Positions 9,918 to 25,087 of a DNA stretch of 64,000 nt are shown here, piece after piece. Made by a program: the position numbers and the translations under genes. The DNA comes from Arthrobacter sp. ATA002 (GTDB lineage Bacteria > Actinomycetota > Actinomycetes > Actinomycetales > Micrococcaceae). The notes beneath the pieces are model-generated. The model had not been told where the DNA came from. It made no database searches and was given only the letters and a program-made list of their open reading frames with translations. Within the stretch, counting starts at the first letter, position 1; every line of letters begins with the position of its first letter. Location of the stretch: the NCBI RefSeq assembly GCF_026898095.1, contig NZ_CP114015.1, positions 3,472,001 through 3,536,000 of the forward strand, in the 5' to 3' direction.

Positions 9918-10602
9918 GCGATGTACTTCTCCTCGATGTCGATGGTCAGGGTATGGGCATTTTGCAGCACCATCGCGGCCATGATCGATCCAAGGGCAAA
10001 CAGGGCGATTTCGGAGCCGGCGCCAACTATGCCGGCGCTGGTAATGACGATGGCGGCGGCACCGATAGTGGCCCGCGGCGAGGAACGAACCAGCCGCAGG
10101 GCCAGCCGCAGGATGTCACGGGTGCGGAAGTTGTACAGCGAGCTGATCACCAGGGCATGCAGCGCGGTGACGGCGGTGAGCAGGAAGACGGCGGCCTGGG
10201 CAGCTCCGAACACGAGCAGCGGCAGCCCTGACGGGATCACGGCGTCGAGGAAGGCGACGTTGACGCCGAGGATTCCGGCGACGACCAGCGGCAGCCACCA
10301 CCAGCGGAGCGTGCTCACGGCATTGAGCCGGTACCCCCGCCAGAAGGACCGCGCGGGCGCAAGGTGTTCCTCGGCGGTGCTGACCCGCCAGGCGAAGAGT
10401 ACGGCGGACAACGCAGGCCCGGCCGGCAGCAGGCTCAGGGCGATCAGCGGCGCATTGGACGGATCAGGGAAAGGGTCACGAGGAGGATCAGCCCGGGCGC
10501 GGCCGTGGCAAGAAAGAGTATTTCCAGGACGAGCACACGATAGACCGCGGCAGTGATCCGTCCGAGCGTGCCGGACGTCATGTTGTCTGTCGATACGGTC
10601 AT
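9914..10602 (-). CDS. DUF624 (YesL-type) membrane protein (one frameshift)
   Basis: After joining the two frames at about 10465 (one missing G in the CTGATCC region) the protein is about 230 residues with roughly five hydrophobic segments. It shows the family-typical pattern FWRGYRLNAVSTLRWW. YesL/DUF624 proteins are usually encoded beside LplABC-type sugar importers and glycosidases; their biochemical role is not established. The ATG at 10602 has GGAG upstream. The stop overlaps the GTG of the GH42 gene, so the two are coupled. Confidence 0.75.
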
Positions 10603-10667
10603 GTGTTGCTCCATCTCGCTAAAACCGGCATGGCCGGGGCCCGGATTGAGACCCGGCCATGCGGATA

Positions 10668-12293
10668 TTAGTTGCTGTCGGCGTACCGGTCGTACGCCTT
10701 GTTGACGAGTTCCATGTAGGTGCTCATGCCCTTGCCCTCAAGTTCCGTGACGTATGCATCCCATTCCGAGAGGTCGCGGTTCCCCAGGATGAACTGCAGC
10801 GTCGACTGCTTCGCGGTGTCGGAGAGCGGCGTCACGAGCAGGGTGGCCTGTTCGCGCTCCGCTTCTTCAAGGGGGTACGGCGGAGCCAGGGGCCGGATGT
10901 CCTTCTGCTTCATGATGTCCTGGAAGGCGAGTTCCTCGTCGGAAAAGGTCGACTCAAGCAGGTCGGTCGTCCCGCCGTAGGCAAAGACGCCGCCGGCAAA
11001 GCCAAAGTCCTTCTGCAGGTGCTTCGGTGCGCCCGGGTTCAGGCCGACGTAGTCGACGTCGGCGGCAAGGATGTGCTTGCCGTCTGCGTCCTTGGTGTAC
11101 GTGGTGCCGTCAACACCCCATTTGGCGAACTCCATACCCTCGTCCGAATACCAGAGCCAGTCGATGAACTGCATCATGGCGGTGAAGTTGTCGCTCTCAA
11201 ACGCATCGGCGTTGATCATGATGCCGTTCTCCAGGCGGCTGGTTCCGGAGACGACGTTCCCTTCCGGACCCGCCGGCAGCGGAATCTTCGCGACCGTGGC
11301 GCCCGGCACCGTGTCGGTGAGCGGCTGGCGGTAATCGTTGACGATGCTCTGGGCGTTGGTGCTGATCGCATACGACTTGCCGCTCACGAACTTCTGGATG
11401 GCGGAGTCGTCGTCCTGGGTGAAGCTCTCCGGGTCGATTAGTCCGTCTTCGACCAGCCCGGCGAGGTACTCGACAAAGTCGCGGTACTCGTCGGTGGTCC
11501 CGGTAAACTCAAATTTCTCCTCGTCTTCGTTCCAGGACGCCGCGTCCCAGCCCCAGCCTGCGGACACGCCGTAGGTCATCGCCATGACGTTCATGAGGCT
11601 TTCCGCCTGGAACCGGTCCGAGAGCGGGTAGGAATCCGGGTACTCAGCCTTGATCGCCACCAGGACCTCGCGGAACTCGTCCCAGTCCTTCGGGGCTTCC
11701 AGTCCGAGATCCTCCATGACGTCCGTGCGGAAGGCGACGGTGTAGTCCTGCCAGACATTCTCATGGACGCCGGGCAGGACGTAGAACTCGCCGTCGGCCT
11801 GGCGGAGACCCTCAATGTTCGCTTCCAGATCCCACTCCTCGATCTTTTGCGACAGGTTCGGCATCAGGTCGATGTATTTGGACACCGGGAGAATGGCGCC
11901 GGACGAAACGAAGGCTTCCTCCTGCCCCGGGTACGTCTTTGGAATGATCATCGGCGCGTCACCGGCGCCGACGATGAGGCTGCGCTTCTGCTCGTAGTCG
12001 CTCATTGGCACCACGGTGGGATCCAGGGTGACGTTGGTGCGTTCAGCCAGTTCGTCCCAAAGCAGCCAGTCATCCTTGAGCGGGTAGTTAGGGTGGTCAC
12101 TGAAGAGGATCGAGAAGTCGAGCGCTTCCGTGGCCTTGAACTGGTCACCGGCCTTGTAGTCCTCCATCGCACCGACGTCTTTGCCGGTGACGTCGGTGCT
12201 GTCAGCCTCGCTGCTCGACGAACAGGATGTCAGCCCCGCGACGAGGGCCATGAGTGCCCCCGCGGTCAGGACCTTCTTGGGTGTGGACAACAT
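10668..12293 (-). CDS. ABC sugar-binding lipoprotein (LplA-like, family 1)
   Basis: This 541-residue lipoprotein has a signal sequence ending in the lipobox LTSC at about residue 24, followed by a Ser-rich tether. The mature part resembles LplA/YtcQ-type binding proteins, with DHPNYPLKDDWLLWDELAERTNV near 65-90 and a C-terminal ELVNKAYDRYADSN. It captures an oligosaccharide outside the cell for the two permeases encoded just upstream in the same operon. The start at 12293 has AAAGGA about 6 bp upstream. No ATPase gene is nearby, as is usual for this importer class, which shares an MsmK-type ATPase encoded elsewhere. It is intact. Confidence 0.87.
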   Translation of the reverse strand: MLSTPKKVLTAGALMALVAGLTSCSSSSEADSTDVTGKDVGAMEDYKAGDQFKATEALDFSILFSDHPNYPLKDDWLLWDELAERTNVTLDPTVVPMSDYEQKRSLIVGAGDAPMIIPKTYPGQEEAFVSSGAILPVSKYIDLMPNLSQKIEEWDLEANIEGLRQADGEFYVLPGVHENVWQDYTVAFRTDVMEDLGLEAPKDWDEFREVLVAIKAEYPDSYPLSDRFQAESLMNVMAMTYGVSAGWGWDAASWNEDEEKFEFTGTTDEYRDFVEYLAGLVEDGLIDPESFTQDDDSAIQKFVSGKSYAISTNAQSIVNDYRQPLTDTVPGATVAKIPLPAGPEGNVVSGTSRLENGIMINADAFESDNFTAMMQFIDWLWYSDEGMEFAKWGVDGTTYTKDADGKHILAADVDYVGLNPGAPKHLQKDFGFAGGVFAYGGTTDLLESTFSDEELAFQDIMKQKDIRPLAPPYPLEEAEREQATLLVTPLSDTAKQSTLQFILGNRDLSEWDAYVTELEGKGMSTYMELVNKAYDRYADSN

Positions 12294-12353
12294 GCTTTTC
12301 CTTTCTTTGCCGGCGAACCGGCGTGGAGTGGTGAAAAACGGGAATCCGGGCCG

Positions 12354-13280
12354 TCAGCCTTTGACGGAACCGAGCATGACTCCCGACACGAAGTACCGCT
12401 GAATAAAGGGATAGATGCAGAGAATCGGCAGCACGGTGAGCACCATCGTGACCGACTGGATGTTGGCCGCAACCTGGGCCAGGTCCGCGCCGCCGGCGGA
12501 AGACGCCGCTGTCGAGGCACCGGCGATGAGGTTTCGGAGATAGACAGTGACGGGGAAGAGCTCCGCACGGTCCATATACAGGAAGGCCTGGAACCAGGAG
12601 TTCCAAAAGGCCACCGCGTAGAACAGCACCATCGTTGCCATCACCGCTTTGGACAGCGGCAGGACGATGCGGAACAGGATGCCGAAGGTGGACAGGCCGT
12701 CGATTTGGGCGGCCTCCTCGAGTTCCTCCGGAAGGTTCTCGAAGAACGATTTCATCACCAGCAGGTTGAAGACCGATATGGCGTTGGGCAGCACTATCGC
12801 CCACAGGGAGTTGGTCATGCCCAGGCTGGAGATCAGGACGTAGTTGGGGATCAGCCCACCGTTGAAGAACATGGTGAAGACGGCGATGCCAATGAGGAAT
12901 TTGCGTCCCCGCAGGCGCTTCTTCGACAGGACGTAGGCGTAACACGTGGTCAGCACCATGGCGATGGCTGTGGCGACGACGGTGTAGATCACGGTGTTCT
13001 TGTAGTTCGTCCAGAACATCGAGTCGCCCATAACCGTGTGGTAGGTGGTCGTGTTGAACCCCTTGGGCCACAGGTTTACTTCCCCGGCCCGGATGTAGGA
13101 CTCGCTGCTGAACGACTGGGCGATGATGTTCACGAATGGATACAGCGTCACGCCAACGACGCCGAGGAGCACGATCGTATTGACGACCTGGAAGATCTTC
13201 TCGCCGCGGCTCGTACGGATCCGGCGGGGCGCCGGTTCCTGTTTCTTCAATCTGGTGGGTGCGTTGGCGGTGGTTACCAC
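12354..13280 (-). CDS. ABC sugar transporter permease (LplC/YtcP-like, MalG type)
   Basis: A 308-residue permease with an N-terminal cytoplasmic tail rich in Lys/Arg, six hydrophobic segments and the EAA loop (EELEEAAQIDGLSTFGILFRIVLP). The C-terminal segment GIMLGSVKG-like ending (VSGVMLGSVKG) is typical of LplC/YtcP proteins. It starts with GTG at 13280 and overlaps the upstream permease gene by 7 bp. It forms the channel with the LplB-like partner and delivers sugar to the GH3 and GH42 enzymes of the operon. It is intact. Confidence 0.88.
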   Translation of the reverse strand: MVTTANAPTRLKKQEPAPRRIRTSRGEKIFQVVNTIVLLGVVGVTLYPFVNIIAQSFSSESYIRAGEVNLWPKGFNTTTYHTVMGDSMFWTNYKNTVIYTVVATAIAMVLTTCYAYVLSKKRLRGRKFLIGIAVFTMFFNGGLIPNYVLISSLGMTNSLWAIVLPNAISVFNLLVMKSFFENLPEELEEAAQIDGLSTFGILFRIVLPLSKAVMATMVLFYAVAFWNSWFQAFLYMDRAELFPVTVYLRNLIAGASTAASSAGGADLAQVAANIQSVTMVLTVLPILCIYPFIQRYFVSGVMLGSVKG

Positions 13281-14307
13281 AGGCTTGTCCCTACTGTGCG
13301 GCGGGAAATGGCGTTGGCGGAAAGGATGAGGGTGAGGCCAATGAGTGCTTCGAACATGCCGATCGCCGCGGCGTAGCTGAAGTTGTTGGCCTCGAGTCCC
13401 ACACGGTAGAGGTACGTGGAGATCACGTCAGCCGTGGGATAGGTGAGGGGGTTGTACAGAAGCAGGATCTTCTCGAACCCGACGGAGAGGAACGAGCCTA
13501 TGTTCAGGACCAGCAGGGTGACCATTGTCGGGCGGATGCCCGGGAGGGTGACATGCCAGGTCTGCTGCCAGCGGTTGGCGCCGTCGATCCGGGCCGCCTC
13601 GTAGAGGGCGGTGTCCACGTTGGTGAGGGCTGCCAGATAGAGGATGGTTCCCCAGCCCACCGTCTGCCACACCTCCGACGAAACGTACACTGTGCGGAAC
13701 CATTCAGGTGACTGCAGGAAGGGAACCGCGTCCCCGCCGACCGCCCGGACGATCTGGTTGACTGTACCTTCGATCGAGAGCAGCTGCATGAGCATTCCGG
13801 CGATGATGACGATCGACAGGAAGTGCGGCAGGTAGGAGATGGTTTGAACGAACCGTTTGAAATACCGCGACCGGACCTCGTTGAGCAACAGGGCGAGGAT
13901 GATGGGCAGCGGAAAGCAGAAGAGCAGGGTGAGCGAGCCGATTGCGAAGGTATTGGCGAATACCGCCCAGAACGTTGGATCGTTGAGGAACATCTCGACA
14001 TAGCGGAAGCCGACCCACTCTTCGCCGAAGATGCTGCCGCCGGGCCGGAACCGGCGGAAGGCGATGATGTTTCCCAGCATCGGAATGTAGCGGAAGACCG
14101 CGAAGAACAGCAGCGGAAGGATCACCAAGACGTAGAGCTGCCAGTCCCGCCGCAGCGTCTTGCGCCACGACAACTGCCCGGGTTTGGGCTGGAAGGGACG
14201 GCGCTTTTACCCGGCGCGATCTCGGCGGACATGCCGACGGTCACTGCCGCTTCAGGGCCGGTTGCGCCGGCGCCCGTGGTGGAAACCCCGGTTTGGTTTA
14301 TGCTCAC
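13274..14307 (-). CDS. ABC sugar transporter permease (LplB-like, MalF type; one frameshift)
   Basis: The main frame from about 14173 encodes a MalF-type permease with LYVLVILPLLFFAVFRYIPMLG, an EAA loop (YEAARIDGANRWQQTWHVTLPGI) and six hydrophobic segments. The true start is probably GTG 14307, overlapping the GH3 stop. It gives MSINQTGVSTTGAG and a flexible 40-residue N-terminus before the frame breaks near 14190, where a missing base in the CCCTTCC region restores PFQPKPGQLSWRKTL. Length after repair is about 345 residues. Confidence 0.83.
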
Positions 14308-16662
14308 AGCGCTGCCTCGAGTTCCGGCAGGGACGACGCCGTGACGGTGGTGGTGCTGGCCAGCGCGCGGTCTGCTCCCACCGGGCGAATGCTGCCGACG
14401 AGTTGCAGTCCGACCGCCGTGTGCACGTCGTCGCTGGAGCGGGCGACGCGCAGTTCCACGGCACCGGGTTCGATGATCAGCCCGCCGTCGAGGCCCGTGA
14501 AAGCAGTAAGGTCCGCCGGGACCGTCATGGCAACGCGCACGGATTCCTTCGGGTCCAGCTCCACGCGGGCAAAGCCCACCAGCCGCTGGACGGGACGGGT
14601 GACCTGGGCGACCGGATCGTGCAGGTACAGTTCGACGACGTCGGCCGCACGCATCCCGCCCGTGTTGGTGACGGTCACTTCGATGGTCACCTCACCGTCG
14701 ACGTCCCAGTGCGAACGGTCGTGGAGTTCGCGAACCCCGCTCCACTCAAAACTGGAGTAACCGATGCCGTGGCCGAAGGCGAAGGCGGGGGTCGGGTCCA
14801 GGTCGGAGACACCGGACTTCGCTCCCAGGGGAACCGTAAGATAGGTTCCCGGCTGCGAACCGGGATTGCGGGGAATACTAACGGGCAGGCGGCCGGACGG
14901 TGAGAATTTCCCGCCGATCAGGTCGGCAACCGCCCGGGCACCCCGCTGGCCGGGGAAGAATCCCTGCACGACGGCGGCGGCGCGGGATGGCGCGTCGCCG
15001 AGCGCATAGGGGCGGCCCGCAAGGAGCACCACGACCACCGGAGTCCCTGAATCCAGCAGGGCGGCGAGCAGGTCCGCTTGGACCCCTGGCAGTCCCAAGT
15101 CGCCCGCGTCGCATCCTTCTCCGGAGGTTCCCCGGCCGAAGAGTCCGGCACGGTCGCCCAGGACGACGACGCAAACGTCGGCGTCGCGGGCGGCGGCAAC
15201 AGAATCGTCGATCCCGTCCCGCCCTGGACCGTCAACCGTGCAGCCCTGAACGTAGGTAACAGTGGAAAAACCGGCCTGCAGCTCCTCGAACACGGTCGGG
15301 ATATCGATCCCGATTTCCTTCCCCGGGTGCTTGCCTCCCACATGCACGGGGAACGAGTAGCAGCCGAGCATGGCCATCGGGTCATGGGCGAGGGGGCCGA
15401 CAACAGCAATGCGGGTACCGGAAGCCAGGGGCAGGACCCCGCCGATGTTGGACAGCAGCACGAGGGACTCACGCGCTATCTGCTCTGTCAGGTCCCTGCC
15501 CTCCGCACTGTCCAGTTCCAGCGACTCGGCGCCGGACGGAAGGGGCGCCCAGTCCTCGTCGAGCAGGCCGATCGAGATCTTCTGGGTCAGGACCCGGAGA
15601 GCGGCCCTGTCCACCAGATCCACATCGATGCGCCCGTTTTCTACGCCCTCAAGCAGGGGCAGGCCGAAGGTATCGACCGTGGGGAGTTCGACGTCGACAC
15701 CGGCACCCAGCGCCAGACCGGCCGCTGCGGTTCCGTCTTCGGCGACGCGGTGCAGCCGCTCAAGGAAACGGATACCAAAGTAGTCGGCGACGACAGTTCC
15801 CTCGAAACCCAGGCGGTCGCGGAGAATTCCGGTCAGCAGGGCTTTATCGGCGGCAGAGGGCACCCCGTCAATCTCGGTGTAGGAATGCATGACCGACCGG
15901 GCTCCGCCCAGCCGGAGGGCGGCCTCGAACGGGGAAGCAGGACATCGGAAAACTCCCGGGGCCCCATCGACACCGGGGCAAGATTGCGTCCAGCCCGGCT
16001 CGCCGAATATCCGGCAAAGTGCTTAAGGGTGGAGATAATTCCTGCGCCCTCGAGGCCCTGGACGTAGGCAGTGCCGATGGTGGACACCAAGTACGGATCT
16101 TCCGAGATCGTCTCTTCGGTGCGCCCCCAGCGGTAATCCCGGGCCACGTCCAGAACTGGAGCCAGGCCCTGGTGGATGCCGGCGGCGCGCATCGACCGGC
16201 CGATGGTATTGGCCATCCGGGCGATCAGCTCCGGGTTGAATGTGGCGCCCCATGCGAGGGGAACCGGGTACGCGGTGGCACGCCATGCGGCGAAGCCAGC
16301 CAGGCACTCCTCGTGGACCAGGGCCGGGATTCCAAAGCGGCTTCGTTCAACCAGCTGCTCCTGTGAGCGGGCGAGCGATTTGGCAGCGGCAGCAGGCTCG
16401 ACCGGCGCCGTGCCGAAGGCCGGGTCAGCTGGCCGAGCCCGTGTGTAGTGACCGTGTCCCAGTCGATCGGGTTGGCGGCCATGTCCTGTTGCAGCGGGGC
16501 TACGCCTCCGCCGGAGCTGTCGGCCCCCACCCACACGCCGACCAGTTGGGCGGCCTTCTCTTCGAGCGTCATCCGGGAAACGAGATCGGCTGCGCGGTCC
16601 GCGGGTGTGGCGGACTCGTCACACCAGAGCTCCTGCGTGCTCGAGCGGGCGATGCGTGGCAT
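14304..16662 (-). CDS. Beta-glucosidase-type glycoside hydrolase family 3 (two frameshifts)
   Basis: GH3 enzymes remove beta-linked glucose or xylose from oligosaccharides. The (beta/alpha)8 domain carries PALVHEECLAG, GLAPVLDVARDYRWGRTEETISEDP, the KHFAGYS motif and the nucleophile Asp in GTVVADYFG. A second alpha/beta sandwich (PTVFEELQAGFSTVTYVQG) and a C-terminal fibronectin-type III-like domain (TVTNTGGMRAADVVELYLHD) follow. There is no signal peptide, so it acts inside the cell. Frame breaks lie near 16425 and 15935. The start at 16662 has AAGGAG about 5 bp upstream and begins MPRIARSSTQELW. It is first in the minus-strand sugar operon and divergent from lacI. Xylosidase activity is as likely as glucosidase activity. 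Confidence 0.87.
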
Positions 16663-16941
16663 GTGGCTCCTTTGTTCTTCCATCGGGCAGCGGCTGCACA
16701 CCCGAAGAAGACAAAGTCCTCCGTGCACCACAGCGGCGTAGCACTACATGTTTCGAAAACTGTTGCGAAAAGCTTGCCTGAACACTAGCGGGTTATGGAT
16801 GGGTGTCAAGAGTCGATTTTGCAGACCCTTGAACTTCCGCGGGATAGCACGCAGAATGATCAAAGAATCGAGGGTACATCCAAAGAATCGGGGTACTGCG
16901 GTAACAAAATAGTTTCGAAATTTAGAACGAGGATGAACCCC
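16663..16941. promoter_or_regulatory. Divergent control region with LacI-type operator candidates and a direct repeat
   Basis: This 279-bp gap separates the GH3 operon and lacI. TTTCGAAA palindromes occur at 16751-16758 and 16913-16920, each inside GTTTCGAAA, with a variant TTGCGAAA at 16763-16770. They are good candidates for the sites of the adjacent LacI protein, one near each start. Between them lies a 20-bp-spaced direct repeat: CAAAGAATCGAGGGTAC (16861) and CAAAGAATCGGGGTAC (16881). Confidence 0.5.
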
Positions 16942-18000
16942 ATGACCACCGACACCCCGACCTCCCACGCAGCCGCCGGATCAAGTCGAATGACCATTTC
17001 GGCAATCGCCGCATCAATCGGCGTCTCGGTGCCGTCTGTATCGAAGGTCCTCAACGGACGTTCGGACGTAGCTCCGGCCACGCGGCGCAAAATTGAGAAA
17101 GCCCTCCAAGAGCACAATTATCAACGAAATGCCCGGCAGGCCGGGAGCAGCGCCGCCCGGCTCATCGAGCTGGTGTTCCATGAGCTGGACTCCGCCTGGT
17201 CCATCGAAATTATCCGCGGGGTGGAACAGGCCGCGAGGCGCAACGGCATGGGCGTCGTCCTCTCCGACCTCGGAGGCAGTCACAGCCCTGACCAGCGCTG
17301 GATGCGGGAGGTAATCGGCCGCCGGCCCCACGGCATCATCCTGGTCCAGTCCACCCTCACCCCCGACCAGAAACGGCAGCTGGAGACCCGCTCCATCCCC
17401 TACGTTGTGCTGGACACCAACGGTGAAACGAATCTGGGAGCGCCGGCGGTAGGATCCAACAACTGGCACGGCGGGCTTTCGGCGACCCGGCACCTGCTCG
17501 CCCTGGGCCACCGCAGGATCGCTGTGGTGTCCGGACCCGAGGACGTGCTGTGCTCCCGCGCCCGTGTGGACGGGTACCGGGCCGCCCACGCGGAAGCAGG
17601 CATTTCCCCCATGGAGGATTCAGTCCGCTGGGGCAACTTCACCGTCGTCGGCGGATATGAGCACGGCCGTGAGCTGCTGGCCCGTCCCGAGCGTCCCACT
17701 GCAATCTTCGCCGGCTCCGATATGCAGGCCCTTGGTGTGCTGCGGGCCGCCCGCGAGCAGGGCATCGAGGTGCCCGCTCAGCTGTCGGTTGTGGGCTACG
17801 ACGACCTTCCCCTCGCGGAGTGGGTGGGCCCGTCCCTGACCACGGTCAACCAGCCGCTGCTGGAGATGGCCGATGCCGCGGCCAGCATGGTCCTCGGCAT
17901 TGCCCGTGGCACGGATCCGAAACCCCGCAGCATCGAGCTGGCGACGGAGCTGGTGGTTCGTGAGAGCACCGGTCCTGTTCCGGAACAGCCCATCCGGTGA
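16942..18000 (+). CDS. LacI-family transcriptional regulator
   Basis: A sugar-responsive repressor with an N-terminal helix-turn-helix (MTISAIAASIGVSVPSVSKVLNGRSDVAPATRRKIEKAL) and hinge, then a periplasmic-binding-protein-like effector domain (IELVFHELDSAWSIEIIRGVEQAARRNG onward) ending PRSIELATELVVRESTG. ATG 16942 is chosen because GAGG lies 9 bp upstream; ATG 16933 is in frame but abuts that sequence. It is divergent from the GH3-importer-GH42 operon and upstream of an acetyl esterase, so it probably represses both in the absence of an oligosaccharide. It is intact. Confidence 0.88.
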   Translation: MTTDTPTSHAAAGSSRMTISAIAASIGVSVPSVSKVLNGRSDVAPATRRKIEKALQEHNYQRNARQAGSSAARLIELVFHELDSAWSIEIIRGVEQAARRNGMGVVLSDLGGSHSPDQRWMREVIGRRPHGIILVQSTLTPDQKRQLETRSIPYVVLDTNGETNLGAPAVGSNNWHGGLSATRHLLALGHRRIAVVSGPEDVLCSRARVDGYRAAHAEAGISPMEDSVRWGNFTVVGGYEHGRELLARPERPTAIFAGSDMQALGVLRAAREQGIEVPAQLSVVGYDDLPLAEWVGPSLTTVNQPLLEMADAAASMVLGIARGTDPKPRSIELATELVVRESTGPVPEQPIR

Positions 18001-18045
18001 ACGCTTCCAGCCAGCCCTCCTTCACCGGCACCACGGGGAGCCCTG

Positions 18046-19074
18046 ATGGCTCAGTTTGACCTGCCCGTTGATCAGCTTCACGGCTACCGTTCCACGGAGA
18101 AGGAACCAGCAGACTTTAACGCCCGCTGGGACGCCACCCTCAGCGCTGCCCGGCGCCACCCGACCCTCATTTCGGTGGACGAGGCCGACAACGGTCTTGC
18201 CGGAGTCGACTGCTGGGACGTGCGTTTTGCCGGCTTCGACGGAGATCCGGTAGCTGCCTGGTTCTCGCGCCCGGCCGGTGTGCCGGCATCGGTGTTGCTG
18301 CCCGTGGTCGTGGAGTACCTCGGTTACGGGCGTGGACGTGGTTTGCCCCATGAACGGCTCCTGTGGGTAGCCGCCGGCTATGCCCACCTTCTGGTCGACA
18401 GCCGCGGACAGGGCGGCCTGTACGGATCCGGCGGCGATACCCCTGATACCGGTCCGATGTCTCCGTCCGCACCGGGTGTGGTGACCCGCGGGGTCCTAGA
18501 CCACGAACAGCACTACTACCGACGCCTGATCACCGACGCCGCACGCGCCGTCGATGCGGCACGTGCCCTGCCCGGAACGGCTCCTTCGACTGTCATCGTG
18601 GCCGGCAACAGCCAGGGCGGGCTGTTATCGCTCGCCGCCGCCGGGCTCGTGCCGGATGTGGCCGCATGCCTCACAAGCGCACCCTTCCTGTGTCATCCGG
18701 AGCGGGCCCTGCGGATCACCGAGGCCGCACCATGGAACGAATTGGTGCAGTATCTGTCCGTCTACCGCGATGCTGAGGCAGCAGTGATGCGTACGCTGTC
18801 CTACGTCGACGGAGTGGCCTTTGCCCGCCGAGCCCTGGCTCCGGCCCATTTCGCGACCGGCCTGCGTGACAGCGTCTGTCCGCCGTCAACCATCTTCGCG
18901 GCCTTCAACGCTTACGGCGAAAACTCCGGACGCGATGTTCCGCATCGGATGGAGGTTTATCCGTTCAACCACCACGAGGGCGGCGACGCAGTAAACACCC
19001 GCCGGCAGCTCGACTGGCTCGACACTCTGGGGCTCCCGGTTCCGCAGCCGTCCCTGCAGCGGCTAAACGGCTAA
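18046..19074 (+). CDS. Acetylxylan esterase / cephalosporin-C deacetylase family (CE7)
   Basis: This 342-residue cytoplasmic alpha/beta hydrolase shows all three CE7 signatures: RGQG in LLVDSRGQGG, the nucleophile motif GNSQGG, and the histidine in NHHEGGD near the C-terminus. CE7 enzymes remove acetyl groups from short imported xylo-oligosaccharides and other acetylated sugars. It lies 45 bp downstream of lacI on the same strand, so it is probably co-regulated. Together with the GH3 and GH42 enzymes and the LplABC-type importer it points to a hemicellulose-derived acetylated oligosaccharide as substrate, which is an inference. It is intact and of typical length. Confidence 0.9.
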   Translation: MAQFDLPVDQLHGYRSTEKEPADFNARWDATLSAARRHPTLISVDEADNGLAGVDCWDVRFAGFDGDPVAAWFSRPAGVPASVLLPVVVEYLGYGRGRGLPHERLLWVAAGYAHLLVDSRGQGGLYGSGGDTPDTGPMSPSAPGVVTRGVLDHEQHYYRRLITDAARAVDAARALPGTAPSTVIVAGNSQGGLLSLAAAGLVPDVAACLTSAPFLCHPERALRITEAAPWNELVQYLSVYRDAEAAVMRTLSYVDGVAFARRALAPAHFATGLRDSVCPPSTIFAAFNAYGENSGRDVPHRMEVYPFNHHEGGDAVNTRRQLDWLDTLGLPVPQPSLQRLNG

Positions 19075-19148
19075 GCGGCCAAAGGGCTAAGCGGCTAGAC
19101 CCGGCGGTAACAAGCCTCCCAACAGCACATGCCTGCCGGGTTAGACAA

Positions 19149-19178
19149 GTAAGGCCCCGCAACCATGCGGGGCCTTAC
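19149..19178. terminator. Strong terminator between the esterase gene and the rRNA operon
   Basis: A perfect 13-bp stem GTAAGGCCCCGCA / TGCGGGGCCTTAC encloses a 4-base loop. It sits just beyond the 5S gene and also downstream of the plus-strand esterase, so it can end both transcripts. Upstream, 19065-19098 holds several degenerate GGCTAAGCGG repeats. Confidence 0.8.
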
Positions 19179-19196
19179 TCTCTCAACCAGAACTTG

Positions 19197-19313
19197 TCCG
19201 GCGGTGACCTACTCTCCCACACCCTCCCGGATGCAGTACCATCGGCGCTGTGGGTCTTAGCTTCCGGGTTCGGAATGGGACCGGGCGTTTCCCCCACGCT
19301 ATGACCGCCGTAA
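19197..19313 (-). rRNA. rrf: 5S ribosomal RNA
   Basis: The minus strand reads the canonical actinobacterial 5S sequence, beginning TTACGGCGGTCATAGCG and containing CCCATTCCGAACCCGGAAGC and GGGAGAGTAGG. About 117 nt; ends are approximate to a few bases. Confidence 0.95.
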
Positions 19314-19587
19314 CCCTTCCACCCACACCACCCCGGCAAACAAACCCCGGGGGCGAGGGGAAAACAATGGTCACAACAGAACACACAAGCACGTGTTCGT
19401 AATGATATTCATATTCTACGGCATAAACCATCCTGTAACAGATGACTTAGTACCGGTTCACGGGTGACAAACCACACGGGTTTGTTATCCGGGAACCACA
19501 TAGTGGACGCAAGCAGCACATGATCTCCCATGATCCTTCTCTGGCCGGAACGTTTGAAGTCGTTTCCCGCCCAGATCATGGTGTGGT
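19314..19587 (-). other. 23S-5S spacer with 23S processing-stem 3' arm
   Basis: No gene is seen in these 274 bases. The segment around 19498-19513 (CATAGTGGACGCAAGC) is complementary to GCTCGCGTCCACTATG near 22872-22887 upstream of 23S. The two can form the long stem normally cut by RNase III to release pre-23S RNA. Confidence 0.6.
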
Positions 19588-24800
<5,213 letters not shown>

Positions 24801-25057
24801 ATGTGTTACAGACACAGGGCCGGAGCCAAGGAAAATTGGCTGCACAGTCCTGCACTAAATTCGAAACCAGCTAAAAAAGCTGCTCCCAGCCCACGGGGTG
24901 GGCGGAAACAGCCAGTTCAACCAATCAAAATAATTGGTATCAATAAACTTGGCACACTATTGAGTTCTCAAACAACAGATGCATGCGAAATACTCGGAGA
25001 AACCAATCCGCGAAACGGACCGTGTATTTTCTTTTCTCTTCGCTGCAGTGTTTCTTT
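24801..25057 (-). other. rRNA operon leader
   Basis: The leader of about 250 nt between the promoter and 16S holds AGTTCTCAAACAACA (about 24963-24977), shared with the spacer. Adjacent TTGGCACACTATTGAG (24950-24965) is complementary to AGTGTGCCAA downstream of 16S. These are processing and antitermination-type signals; no gene is seen. Confidence 0.6.
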
Positions 25058-25087
25058 ATTCTATTTCATCCGGACCGTTTTTGGCAA
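25058..25087 (-). promoter_or_regulatory. rRNA operon promoter
   Basis: On the minus strand TTGCCA (25087-25082) and TAGAAT (25063-25058) are spaced by 18 bp, about 250 bp before 16S. This is the best sigma-70-like match in the upstream region, with transcription expected to begin near 25051. From 25088 to 25379 I see no gene, only GC-rich sequence. Confidence 0.65.

Noticed and set aside
11763..13376. Long plus-strand open frame of over 500 codons antisense to the sugar-binding and permease genes
   Set aside because: It is a shadow frame produced by high GC at third codon positions; composition is His/Gly/Asp/Arg-rich without domain character.
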